Program-made: the position numbers and the translations under genes
Notes under the pieces: generated by a model
What the model was told of the DNA's origin: nothing
Databases searched by the model: none
What the model saw: only the letters and a program-made list of their open reading frames with translations
Source of the DNA: Arcanobacterium_A hippocoleae_A
Lineage (GTDB): Bacteria; Actinomycetota; Actinomycetes; Actinomycetales; Actinomycetaceae
Strand: one strand, 5' to 3'
NCBI GenBank assembly: GCA_040360365.1
Contig: CP136412.1
DNA length: 64,000 nt
Shown here: positions 9,506 to 18,911 of the stretch, piece after piece
Position numbering within the stretch: the stretch's first letter is position 1
Layout: each line of letters begins with the position of its first letter

Positions 9506-11108
9506 AATCGATGTTCCTTTCGGTGAAGCCGCAGCGCAAAAGCGGAGCAAGCGAGGAAAAGTAAAGTGAGGACCGCACTTGCAAAAGATCCGATCAGCGC
9601 CTGTGTATCGAGTCCGGATTCTGCCAAACTGACCAGAGTTGGTGCAAGCAGCGGAAAATTTGCCGGCTGTACAAAAATTGCCGGTGCAGTCTGTAAAACA
9701 ACTAGCGCACTTAAAATCCCCATGATTGCAAGTAAGAAAAATCGGTTTTCACGTAAAATTAAAAATAAAATTCGCGCTCGCGGCGCATGAAGAAGCTGCG
9801 CTGTTACAACGGCAGCAGCTGAATTAGCTGCAAAAAGCTGTGCAGCCCAATATGCGAGCGGAATGCAGAGAAAAAGGTAACAAATCAGCATTCCGAAAAT
9901 CCCGTTTCCGATAGTACCTGCACCCGCAATCGCTGGAAAAACGCGAATATCCCCAAACTGTAACGGTTTACGAAACAGCGCCGCAGCTAATAATCCTGAG
10001 CTGGTGAAAGCAAGAAAAGCAAGAAAACTAAAAAGCATGTTTACTGCTTTCGGATACTTCCATCGGTGCAGGGCTAGTGCTAATCCGATCACACAAGCCG
10101 GCGGTACCGAAATAATCAGAATCGTAAGTGTATTCAGGATTTCGTCTGCCGGAAACAAAATTTCTGTATCGCCATTAAACAAAGGGGCTTTCCAGGCAAC
10201 CCAAAATGGCAAACTCAGCAAGATAACACCGTATCCAATGCAGAAACCAGCACACCGCCGTGCCGGACCGGCAAAATATGAATCCAGCTGCAGATAGTTT
10301 CGCAGCGGCAGAATCGGGAAAATAGTTTTTGAATCGGAAAACATAGTGAAAATCGTGCCGGCAAATGCGAAAAGAATACTAATTTTTAATGCATCAAAAA
10401 CGTTGATCGGTCCAGCACTTAAAGCATGATAAAAGATTTCGGCTAACGGCGACTGCGTGCCGGCATACACAAGATTTGCTGAAGAATCAAAAATAATCCA
10501 AATTGCAACCAGCATTGCGGTTATCCCGAAAGTATTTTTCAGCCGCGGAATGAGAATCTTTTGCAATGCGCGGGAAGGAGCAATCCCAAGCACGGCGGCA
10601 GCTGCAAAAACGCGTTGAAATTCGGGATGAGGAAAATTATTTGCAAAATGCAGGCAACCGGCACGCTGTGAATGAAATAGATCCATCCGAGAAGTTCCCA
10701 TGAATATGCCGGGATTGGCAAAGGCGAATGCAAAAGCAGAATTCCGGTTGCGATTGAAGGAAAAAATAACGGTACAAGTGCAATTCCAAGCACTAATATC
10801 CGTCGGTGTGAAATACAGGCAGTCACTGCAAAAATCGTTCCGATTATGGTGGAGAGAAAACCGACTGACAGTGCGAAAAGTATCGAACACAGCGTAGCGG
10901 AGCCGAATATCTGCCAATTAATCAGTCCGGATACAGCTCCGATAAATAGCATTAAGAGAATACTGAAAAATAATCGTGCAGAGAATTTATTCGTCCAAAT
11001 CTGCAACTTGCTCTGAAACTTTTTCTGATGGCGGGTTGGGGATTCGGCCGCGAACTGTTTTTCAGTGCTGGGTGCAGAAAAACCGGAATAATCTGAAAAA
11101 TTATCCAT
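9502..11108 (-). CDS. ABC transporter permease, two-domain FbpB/ThiP type (frame broken once)
   Basis: A long importer permease with about 11-12 membrane segments, the double-permease layout of the Fe(III)/thiamine class. Two frames meet around 10604-10620. Adding one base in the A5 run (T5 on the coding strand) or the nearby AAA joins the first half, ending IIFLIPNF, to FAAAAVLGIAPSRAL, which is the EAA-type loop contacting the ATPase. The ATG at 11108 overlaps the stop of the binding-protein gene (TATGGATAA), and its own stop overlaps the ATPase start, so the three genes form one coupled operon. The C-terminal half is intact. Confidence 0.82.
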
Positions 11109-12119
11109 AAAGTACCTCGCGTGCAAATAAATGAATCAGAGTTTCCCGATTTGCTCCGGCACGTGCAGCGTTCCCGTCGTAGATTGGCACATTTAAATTT
11201 TTGAGAGATACCGATAGATTATTCGGCAAATTTGCGGAAATCGGGTTCTGGTTTTCAATGCTTGCGACAAGAGCCTGGCCTCGATCTGATACTGCAAAGC
11301 GGAGAAAATCTTGGGCAGCTTTGAAATTTCCGCCGCGGACAATCGCTGCAGCGCCAATCTCGTATCCGGTGCCGTCGGCAGGAAAATAACTTTCAGCCGG
11401 CGATGCGGATAGCTTTCGCAGTATGGAGCAAAAGTGACGGCAATTTGGGCGCGGTCTGCGGCAATTAGATTCGCCAAATGCGTGCCGGAATCGGTATAAG
11501 TGAGTGCGTTGGCATGCAGAGATTGCAGATATTTGCGGAAATCAGCGCGGTTCGGGAAACGGGAATTGAGTGTGCCGAGCATTGTGCCGGCAGTGCCGGA
11601 AGTGAGCGGAGAAGGAAGCACAATTTTTCGTTTGAATTCAGGTTTCGTCAAATCTTGCCACTGCTGCGGAGCATTTTCGATATTCGTATGCTGCGGATTA
11701 ATGCAAAATGCGAGAATCCCGCCGTAGGTGCCAATCCAATATGCGGTTGCAAAACGTGAATCAGGTAAATCGTGCAGGCGGTGCGGCTGAATTAAACCAG
11801 ATATCCGGGCTTGTTCGTATGCTTCGGCAGGACCGCCGATAAACACGTCAAACTCTGGAAGTTCCGGGTTTGCTGCAAGTTTTTCAAGTGCTTGGGAAGT
11901 TGGCAGGCGCACGAACTGTACATTTTCTCCGCTCAGTTTTTCGTATTCAGCTGCCAGTGCGGAGCAAGAGTGGTAATTATTTGCACAAAGTACATGCAGT
12001 GCATTTTGGTTTATTCGCGGATAGATACCGACGGCAATCAGCACCGCTGCGAGTGCCGTCCCGATGAGTAATCGGGGTGCGAAGCGGCGGAACCAAATTG
12101 AGTGCATTATCGGGTACAT
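11101..12119 (-). CDS. ABC transporter substrate-binding protein, Fe(III)/2-AEP-like class (frame broken once)
   Basis: The periplasmic-binding-protein fold begins after an N-terminal membrane anchor or signal segment (LLIGTALAAVLIAVGIY). It continues LHVLCANNYHSCSALAAEYEKLSG, then FDVFIGGPAEAYEQA and SPLTSGTAGTMLGTL, a pattern of the FbpA/AfuA/thiamine class. The frame breaks at AAAA 11383-11386 (T-run on the coding strand). One added base restores PADGTGYEIGAAAIVRGGN, the conserved ligand loop, and a stop overlapping the permease start. There is no lipobox Cys. The start is either 12119 or 12107; the GTG at 12191 would place the signal segment too deep. Iron, thiamine and phosphonate all remain possible, and no iron box was seen upstream. 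Confidence 0.8.
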
Positions 12120-12509
12120 TCCAAAATTGTATCTGTGATTTTTCGGATATCGAAAACCTGTGTGCGAAGAGTTGCAATCCGAATTCGGCACTATTTTATT
12201 TCGGGTTTTGGCAGGTGCGGATCTGAAAATATTTCCGAATCTGAAAAGTGTTAGCTGAGTTTTGCAGGTGTGAACGTAGGGTGTGCCGTTTTCGTGCTTA
12301 ATTCACACGTTAATAGCGAATTATTATCAAAGTTAATACTGAATCCGGAGAAGTTCCACCGCAATTTGAATCATAAATTCGGCTGCTGGAAAATGAAGCG
12401 GCTCGGTGCAGGGAATTTTTGTTCTCGCAACCGAGCCGCTATGCAGCAGAAATATTTTCAGATTTAATCTGTTTTAATCCGCTTTAATCCATATCGGGAT
12501 TTTTCGGAT
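12120..12509. other. Gap between glpT and the ABC operon
   Basis: This stretch holds the upstream region of the ABC operon and the downstream region of glpT. Apart from the hairpin at 12398-12440 I see no gene. No match to an iron box was found despite a careful look. Confidence 0.5.
12398..12440 (-). terminator. Stem-loop after glpT
   Basis: Inverted repeat AGCGGCTCGG / CCGAGCCGCT with a loop of about 20 bases, 70 bases beyond the glpT stop. Read on the minus strand it is followed by TCATTTTCC, a weak U-tract, so it is a plausible but not ideal intrinsic terminator. Confidence 0.5.
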
Positions 12510-13909
12510 TTATTTTTTGCTTGTGAGCTGCTGGAGTTCTTCGTGAGCCTGCATCAGCTTGCGCTCATCCTTGCCGACGATCCACATCAAAATCACTGAG
12601 AGTACCACGATTCCGAGCAGTACGCCATAGGTGACGTCCCACCCGTAATTGTGAATCAAAATGCCAACGCCAGTTGAGGCGAGTGTCGCGCCAAGCAGGT
12701 AGCCGAACAGGCCGGTGAATCCGGCAGCGGTGCCAGCTACATTCCGTGGGGAGAGATCAATTGCCTGCAAACCAATCAGCATCACTGGGCCGTAGATGAG
12801 TCCGCCGATGAGGGCAATCAAAAGGTAGAAAATCCACATTGGAGCAGTGTTTGGAATCAGCCAGTAAGCGGCGATCGCACCGCCGACGCCAACTAGGAAG
12901 AGGATGCCAGCGCCAGAACGCCACCCTTTGAAGACCTTATCGGAGACAAGGCCGCACAGCAGTGTGCCGATAATGCCTGCAAGTTCGTAGATTGCGAAGC
13001 CGATGAAGCCGTCCTTAATGTTTGCGCCGTGAATTTCTTCGGTAAGGTAAATTGGGATCCAGTTCAGCACCCCGTAGCGCAGTGTGTATACAAATACGTT
13101 GGTTACAGCGAGCATTACCACTACGCGGTTGGTAAGCACGTGCTTAAAGAGCAGCTCTTTCCACGGAATCGTTTCTGCTTTTACTTCAACTTTTGCCGGA
13201 TCGTTGCGGTATTCTTCGATTGTCGGCAGTCCCACAGCTTCCGGACGGTCGTGAATCAGGAAGAGTGCAATGAGTGCCACGAGCAGTGCGACGACTGCTG
13301 GTGCCCAGAAAGCAGGAGTCCAGTCTGCTGCACTTGTAGCAAAGTGGCTGATTGCCCATGCGGAAATAATACCTACACCGGCACCGCCAACGTTGTGCGC
13401 ACAATTCCAAATTGAGGTCATCCAACCGCGTTCGTTAGTGGAGAACCAGTGTACGAGCACGCGGCCTGATGGAGGCCAGCCCATGCCCTGGAACCAGCCG
13501 TTGATGAACATTACCGTCGCAAATAGCCCTACGCTTGCGGAAACTGCCGGCACGAATGCGACTACGAGATTCATTAGTGCCGAAAGTGCGAGCCCGAGGG
13601 GAGGAAGTAGCGTGCATTTGCCCGGTCGGAGAGCATTGCCATGAAGAACTTTGAAAGTCCGTATGAGAAAAGCACGGCATTGGCTACAATACCGATGCCG
13701 ACGGTGTTGAGGACGTCGTATTCTTTCAGGATTGCGGAAACAAGCGAGACGTTGTTGCGGATCAGATAGAAGCCGGCATAACCGAGAAAAATCCCGATAA
13801 ATGCTTGTGCGCGATAGCGCTTGTAAAATGAAGCCACTTGGCTTTGTGCTACTGGCTGTGCCTTCGGCGGAGCCGAAAGGAAGCCGAGACTGCGTGAATT
13901 ATTTGTCAT
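12510..13909 (-). CDS. glpT: Glycerol-3-phosphate:phosphate antiporter (frame broken once)
   Basis: Organophosphate:phosphate antiporter of the major facilitator superfamily. It contains strings closely like E. coli GlpT: YLIRNN, GWFQGMGWPPSGR, HWFSTNERG, SIWNCAHNVGG, LPTIEEY, NVFVYTLRYG, GTLLCGLVSDKVF and AAGFTGLFGYL. About 12 membrane segments are present. The frame breaks at GGGG 13598-13601. One more C on the coding strand gives YFLPLGLALSALMNLVVAFVP in place of a premature stop. The AAGG before the ATG supports the start. With the glycerophosphodiesterase at 24.8 kb it suggests use of glycerophosphodiesters, though the genes are not linked. UhpT-type substrates cannot be fully excluded. 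Confidence 0.88.
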
Positions 13910-14337
13910 ATTAACTACCTTGAGGTCGTCGTTGAGCTCTTACTAGTTAAGTATGAGAAGAATGACGGTTACATTTTCCGGATTTACGGTTACGCTCGGT
14001 AACAGACTGTAACTTTGCTGATGGTGAATGTTTTTGCGCAAACTTCCGAATTTTCGGAAATAGTTTCAGGAAGTTTGGTGATATTTTGCGCTAAAAGGTC
14101 TGCCGAGTATTGATCGTTTGCGAATGTCAAGGAATGTGATTCGAGATATTGCGATTAACCCGAACTGGCTTGAAAAGCATCACGGCGGGCGGTACTGATG
14201 CATTTCTTTTCCCGTGAATATGAAATATGAAATTGTTCAGTACCGCACAACCTGATGCAAACAAAAATCGGAAGAGCCGTTATAAAGGGCGAGGGTACCT
14301 GCGCGAATATGTGTAAGGAACCTGTAGGTACCCAAAC
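13910..14337. other. 428-base gap with two inverted repeats
   Basis: No coding frame is convincing here. It contains a perfect 10-bp inverted repeat GCGGTACTGA (14189-14198) / TCAGTACCGC (14237-14246) spaced by 38 bases. It also contains the GGGTACCT/AGGTACCC hairpin at 14293-14333. The first lies upstream of glpT and could be a regulator site or an RNA hairpin. Confidence 0.45.
14293..14333 (-). terminator. Hairpin after the small membrane protein
   Basis: Perfect 8-bp arms GGGTACCT and AGGTACCC directly beyond the stop of the 14338-14520 gene. On the minus strand it is followed by TCGCCCTTTATA. A transcription end is likely but the U-tract is short. Confidence 0.45.
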
Positions 14338-14520
14338 TTAAGGAGTCTGATTTGTTGTCTTATTGTTCTTAGTATTGTTTTGCTTGATGTAACGGAGCAG
14401 CGCCGTAACCACTAAGGTAACGAATGCAAAGAGTCCGCTGAATATCAAGACGGCAAATATCCAGAACAAGATGCCGGATTCGGGTGGAAATGTTAAGTTG
14501 AAAATCGTCATAGTATTCAT
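14338..14520 (-). CDS. Small single-pass membrane protein
   Basis: 60 residues from an ATG with AGGGA seven bases upstream. A hydrophobic stretch at residues about 14-40 (ILFWIFAVLIFSGLFAFVTLVVTALL) is followed by a Lys/Asn/Thr-rich tail. It lies 16 bases after the disrupted secreted-protein gene and on the same strand, so the two were probably one transcript. The tail direction and Arg/Lys content suggest N-out, C-in. I do not recognise a family. Confidence 0.6.
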   Translation of the reverse strand: MNTMTIFNLTFPPESGILFWIFAVLIFSGLFAFVTLVVTALLRYIKQNNTKNNKTTNQTP

Positions 14521-14536
14521 TTTTATCCCTATTCGT

Positions 14537-15280
14537 CTATATCTTAGCTGCGAATCCAACCGTTGCTGTATTGTTTTCAACAATTAGTTCGATTTTCCCA
14601 GTTGCAGAAACTGCATTTGCCATTGTCCATCTAAAATTGTAAGTGACTTGTGCTGCTTGATTAGCTTCTTCTCTTGGGGAAAAATAGGCAAGATACGGGG
14701 TGTCGCAAACTGCTCCTGCGCACTGTTGCGCTGGTGAATAATGCCTAGAAATGATGTCGTATCCTCCATTAATGAGTTGGTAGTCAGCGCCAAATGCTGC
14801 TTGAATAGTGCCAGTTGATCCGAAAATAGTACAGTTTTTGTATACTGCATAGCCTGACCCGCTTGTTACTTTACAACCTATTGGGGACGCTTTGTCGTAT
14901 TTGACGTGGGAATCATCGGGCTTTGTTTGTGTGAATGAACTACTGTTGAACTCTCCTGAAGTTACTTGTATAGCCGTGACCAGAATTGATCCATCAGGAT
15001 ATGTGGAAATAGTTTCGATGTTTCCATTTTTATGTATATTTTCAGAATGTACCGGCTTAATATTCCCTTAATCTGCATCCGTTAATTTACCGGATTCTAT
15101 CTTATTAATAAGGAATTTTTGTGTATTATTAGGTACGCCATGTATTTCCCAGAATTGGGTTAGTTTGTCAATATGAGCTGGATCAAGTTCTGTGTGCTCT
15201 GCTGCTTTTGCTGGAATAATGCTGGCAAGAAGTATTAATACAAGTGTTGAGATGCTTGCCAGACTTCTTTGTCTGAACAT
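14537..15280 (-). pseudogene. Secreted protein gene interrupted by an in-frame TAA
   Basis: The first 70 codons give a signal peptide (LASISTLVLILLASIIPAKA) and a helical start (HIDKLTQFWEIHGVPNNTQKFLINKI), then TAA at 15068-15070. The same frame stays open for another 176 codons. It reads as a plausible extracellular protein: PVHSENIHKNGNIETISTYP, DGSILVTA, then IGCKVTSGSGYAVYKNCTIF, a Cys pair in QQCAGAVCDTP and a final strand-rich region ending at 14537. From memory, this overall layout resembles a family of actinobacterial secreted proteins of unknown role. The start has AAAGGAAA upstream. Either the gene carries a nonsense mutation or one base is wrong (for example CAA read as TAA). It is not a frameshift. 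Confidence 0.7.
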
Positions 15281-15498
15281 GATAATTTTCCTTTCAGTTA
15301 GTTTGCTCGTATCGCATCCGAGAAATGCGATACACTTCTATTATATAGCGCATCTTACAATTCGGAAGTCTTTTTAGTGCGTATATTCATGTTTATCTGC
15401 AACTAGTTCGCAACTAGGGTGCTTGTTAGCTTGAGTATAGATAAAAGATCCTAACGCGCAGCAATGAATAATGAATATAGAATCCAATGATTCGGATT

Positions 15499-16203
15499 TC
15501 AATGCTGAATCAAAGCGCTGTTTAATGCGTATCCCAGGCTGCGGCGAGATTCAATACAGCTGCTATCAAGCCCGCTGCCTTGCATTTTCTTGCGCAGACG
15601 GTAGATTGCTGTTTTCAGCATTTCGCGTCCGCCAGTTAAATCTGTAGTGTTCCAAACTTTGGTAATCAGAGTGCGCGCTGGCACCAGTTCGTCGGCATTA
15701 TTTGCCAGCAGCCAAAGAATCCGCACTTCGGTAAGGCTTTCGGTGAATATTTTTTCTTGCCATTTCGCTTCGATACGTTGAGTATCAACAGATAATTCGC
15801 CGATTTTAATTTGAGTTTCCAATTTGGCTGGCTGCGCACGGCGGACAATTGCTCCGGCGCGCAAAGCCAACTCGCGCGGACTGAATGGCTTGGTTACATA
15901 ATCGTCGGCCCCGGCTTCCAACCCTTTGATCCGGTGTTCTTCTTCGCCAAGTGCGGTCAGGAGAATAATTGGAGTTTCGACGCGCATGGCGCGAATTTGC
16001 CGCGTTAGTTCAATTCCGGAAATATGCGGCAAAAGTACGTCAAGTACGAGCAGTTGATAGTTTTGCTGTGAAAGAAGCTGTTTGGCTTGAATCGAACTAT
16101 GAACGAAATCGCATTCGAATCCTTGTGTTTCAAGTGCAAACGTAATTATCGCTGTCATTTGTTTTTCGTCATCGACTATAAGTGCGCGTGGTTTTTCCGG
16201 CAT
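15499..16203 (-). CDS. OmpR/PhoB-family response regulator
   Basis: Residues 5-118 form a receiver domain: DDEK acidic pocket, phosphoacceptor Asp in LLVLDVLLP, Thr in ILLTALGEE and Lys in YVTKPF. Residues about 140-230 form a winged-helix DNA-binding domain (LTEVRILWLLANNADELVPARTLITKVW ... LRKKM). The start at 16203 is preferred because GGAGAA lies upstream; the frame can extend to a TTG at 16239. The kinase gene lies upstream on the same strand with a 175-base gap, a bit long for a pair. The target genes are unknown. Confidence 0.9.
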   Translation of the reverse strand: MPEKPRALIVDDEKQMTAIITFALETQGFECDFVHSSIQAKQLLSQQNYQLLVLDVLLPHISGIELTRQIRAMRVETPIILLTALGEEEHRIKGLEAGADDYVTKPFSPRELALRAGAIVRRAQPAKLETQIKIGELSVDTQRIEAKWQEKIFTESLTEVRILWLLANNADELVPARTLITKVWNTTDLTGGREMLKTAIYRLRKKMQGSGLDSSCIESRRSLGYALNSALIQH

Positions 16204-16344
16204 ATCTTGCTGTTCTCCAATTCTGAATTTATTTCCCAAATCTTAAATCAATGGATCGGTGCGGGTAAATATTTTGTGCGGGTAAATTACGAGTAAGGCG
16301 AAATAGCTGAATGAAGTGCGTATTAGGTGAAAAATCATCTGCAA

Positions 16345-16378
16345 ATCCGCAATATCCGCAATATCCGCAGTATTTGCA
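16345..16378. repeat. Short tandem repeat, period 9
   Basis: Copies of AATATCCGC in a row with degenerate outer units (TATTTGC, ATTATTTGC), lying between the kinase stop and the response-regulator gene. Too short to be informative except as a possible slippage site. Confidence 0.7.
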
Positions 16379-17152
16379 TTATTTGCGCGGTAAAAGTATA
16401 TGAAAAGCTGTGCCCTTAGCGGGAAGTGAATCAAGCAAAATTTTACCGCCATGTACTTCGACGATTCTTTTCGCAACCATCATCCCAATTCCGGTTCCTG
16501 GTTTCCTCCCGGTACCGGTAGTAAACGGTTTAAAAATATTTTCATATTCAGCCGGATCGATACCGTCGCCGTTGTCTGATATCGTGATCAGCGCACCGCC
16601 GTTTTCGCCGTTTGCGACACGCACATTTACTTGTGCATTCTCTCCGGCATGGCGGACGCAATTGTTTACAAGATTCCAGATTAGCTGGCGGATTAACTGC
16701 GCATTAGCTTTTATTTCGAGGATTCCGCCGACGGTATCGACAGAAATCGGTACCGTAGTAGTGCGGCGCAGCTCGCGCGCTGTTTGCGTTACGATTTCTC
16801 TTAAATCAATATCTTCTTTCTGCACCTTTTGCGGATGCTCGAGTTTTGTATCGATTAAAAAATTTTCAGCAATATTGATTACCTGTGCGGAATTTTCGCT
16901 GATTGTTTGGACAAATGTTTGCTGCTGCGGATTGAGTTTACCGGCAAGACCTTCGTTTAATAGCTCGGCTGCACCGGAAATAAGCGCAATCGGAGTGCGG
17001 ATTTCGTGGGAAATAATTGCGGGGCGAAATTCGATTTCCGTCAATTCCTGCGTCAGATGCTGTGTTTTCCGATGAAGTGTGCGGGCAAGGATTAGCGTTC
17101 CGGTAAGTGCGGCGCTAAGCAACCCGATTATAATCCAAGCTATAAAGTGCAT
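16379..17152 (-). CDS. Short sensor histidine kinase
   Basis: Only 257 residues. One N-terminal membrane helix (FIAWIIIGLLSAALTGTLILA) is followed almost at once by the HisKA dimerisation helix with the H-box ISHEIRTPIALISG (His near residue 49). The ATPase domain then shows the N-box LIWNLVNNCVRHA, G1 DNGDGID, F-box IFKPF and G2 GTGIGMMVAKRIV. There is no extracytoplasmic sensor, PAS or HAMP domain, so it probably senses within the membrane or through a partner. It pairs with the OmpR-type regulator downstream. It is transcribed away from eno; the 216-base space holds both promoters. Confidence 0.9.
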   Translation of the reverse strand: MHFIAWIIIGLLSAALTGTLILARTLHRKTQHLTQELTEIEFRPAIISHEIRTPIALISGAAELLNEGLAGKLNPQQQTFVQTISENSAQVINIAENFLIDTKLEHPQKVQKEDIDLREIVTQTARELRRTTTVPISVDTVGGILEIKANAQLIRQLIWNLVNNCVRHAGENAQVNVRVANGENGGALITISDNGDGIDPAEYENIFKPFTTGTGRKPGTGIGMMVAKRIVEVHGGKILLDSLPAKGTAFHILLPRK

Positions 17153-17368
17153 ATTGTTAATTCTATGCGGTTGATGTGCGTTAAGCCGATATCTGCCGGG
17201 ATGGCTCGCTAACCGTCGTTATTGTGAATCTCGGATGGTTCGCGCTGCGGGGAGGCTTATTGCTTTCGTAGTTCGCTCAAAGGTTAAAAGGGGTCAAACG
17301 TCCAAGTGTGAAATCGACTAATTGCGGTAGACTGATAGAGACATATCCAATTAAGAAAAGGAGTCCTT

Positions 17369-18649
17369 GTGGCAACTATTGAGGCCGTAGCTTCCCGCGA
17401 AATTCTTGATTCCCGCGGAAACCCAACCGTTGAAGTCGAAGTAGTACTTGACGACGGCACTTTTGCTCGTGCTGAAGTTCCATCGGGTGCATCTACTGGC
17501 GCATTCGAAGCAGTTGAGCGTCGCGATGGTGACGATTCGCGTTACCTCGGCAAAGGTGTTCAGGGTGCAGTTGAAGCCGTAACCGAAGTTATTGAACCGG
17601 AAATCATTGGTCTTGATGCTTCCGAACAGCGGGTACTTGATCAGACTCTGATTGATCTCGACGGAACCGCAAACAAGGGCAAGATTGGCGCAAACGCAAT
17701 TCTTGGTGTTTCCCTTGCAGTAGCAAAGGCAGCAGCTGAATCTGCAGGTCTTCCGCTTTACCAGTATCTTGGCGGTCCGAACGCACACGTACTTCCAGTG
17801 CCAATGATGAATATCCTTAACGGCGGATCCCACGCCGATTCAAACGTGGATATTCAGGAATTCATGATTGCTCCAATTGGCGCTCCGACTTTCAAAGAAT
17901 CACTCCGCTGGGGTGCAGAGGTTTACCATTCACTGAAGTCCGTACTCAAGCAGCGCGGTCTTTCTACCGGTCTTGGCGACGAAGGCGGCTTCGCTCCAAA
18001 TCTCGAATCAAATGCGGCAGCTCTTGATTTGATTTGTGAAGCAATCGAAAAAGCTGGTTTGAAGCCGGGGGCAGATGTTGCGCTCGCGCTTGATGTTGCT
18101 TCTACCGAATTCTTCAACGGCGAAGGCTACCAGTTCGAAGGCGGCATTAAGCCAACCGAATTCATGGTTGAATACTATGAAAAGCTGATCACTGATTATC
18201 CGCTCGTCTCCATTGAAGATCCGCTTTCGGAAGACGAATGGGATGCATGGGTTGCGCTCACCAAGCAGATTGGTGACCGGGTACAGCTCGTCGGCGATGA
18301 TCTTTTTGTTACCAACCCAGAGCGTCTCGCAAAGGGAATTGAACTCGGCGCTGCAAATGCACTTCTCGTGAAGGTAAACCAGATCGGTTCACTCACCGAA
18401 ACTCTCGAAGCTGTGGAGAATGCACATCGTGCAGGTTACAAGACCATGACTTCCCACCGTTCCGGTGAAACTGAAGACGTAACCATTGCGGATCTTGCAG
18501 TGGCTACCAACTCTGGTCAGATCAAGACTGGTGCGCCAGCTCGCGGCGAGCGTGTAAACAAGTACAACCAGCTGCTCCGCATCGAAGACGAACTCGGTGA
18601 TGCAGCAGTATATGCTGGGCGCAGCTCGTTCCCGCGTTTCAAGAAGTAA
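17369..18649 (+). CDS. eno: Enolase
   Basis: Converts 2-phosphoglycerate to phosphoenolpyruvate in glycolysis. The 426-residue sequence is complete and undamaged. It has AREILDSRGNPTVEV, GANAILGVSLA, MNILNGGSHADSNVDIQEFM, metal ligands in ALDVAST, SIEDPL and GDDLFVTN, and the catalytic-loop SHRSGETED with the IKTGAPARGERV end. The start is GTG with AAAAGGAG seven bases upstream. It heads the usual actinobacterial order eno-divIC-DUF501-ppx, and a strong terminator separates it from divIC. Codon use looks more optimised than in its neighbours, as expected for high expression. Confidence 0.99.
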   Translation: MATIEAVASREILDSRGNPTVEVEVVLDDGTFARAEVPSGASTGAFEAVERRDGDDSRYLGKGVQGAVEAVTEVIEPEIIGLDASEQRVLDQTLIDLDGTANKGKIGANAILGVSLAVAKAAAESAGLPLYQYLGGPNAHVLPVPMMNILNGGSHADSNVDIQEFMIAPIGAPTFKESLRWGAEVYHSLKSVLKQRGLSTGLGDEGGFAPNLESNAAALDLICEAIEKAGLKPGADVALALDVASTEFFNGEGYQFEGGIKPTEFMVEYYEKLITDYPLVSIEDPLSEDEWDAWVALTKQIGDRVQLVGDDLFVTNPERLAKGIELGAANALLVKVNQIGSLTETLEAVENAHRAGYKTMTSHRSGETEDVTIADLAVATNSGQIKTGAPARGERVNKYNQLLRIEDELGDAAVYAGRSSFPRFKK

Positions 18650-18728
18650 GCTGGTTTCTTCTTATCCAGCAGCTGCTTAGCTGATAAGCAGGCAGACTGC
18701 CGGCTTCCGGTGACGCGAAAAGCTAACC

Positions 18729-18770
18729 GCGGGCGGATGGTTCGAAATGAACTGTCCGCCCGCATTTTAT
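18729..18770 (+). terminator. Intrinsic terminator of eno
   Basis: Perfect 9-bp arms GCGGGCGGA / TCCGCCCGC with an AT-rich loop, followed by ATTTTATTA. It lies 80 bases after the eno stop. Confidence 0.85.
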
Positions 18771-18911
18771 TACTTCACGATTACTTTCACGATTAATTTC
18801 GCTCTGTGTTAATTTGTTTTCGCTGCAGAGTATCGTGTTGCGAATTACCATCACTAATGGGCGGGCGGGTACTCATGGAATCTCGTGTCGCCGGGCGTTA
18901 AGATTGGCGGT

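Noticed and set aside
12120..12400. Iron box for the Fe(III)-type ABC importer
   Set aside because: The nearest TTAG-containing stretch (about 12250) matches the consensus poorly, so iron as substrate is not supported from regulation.
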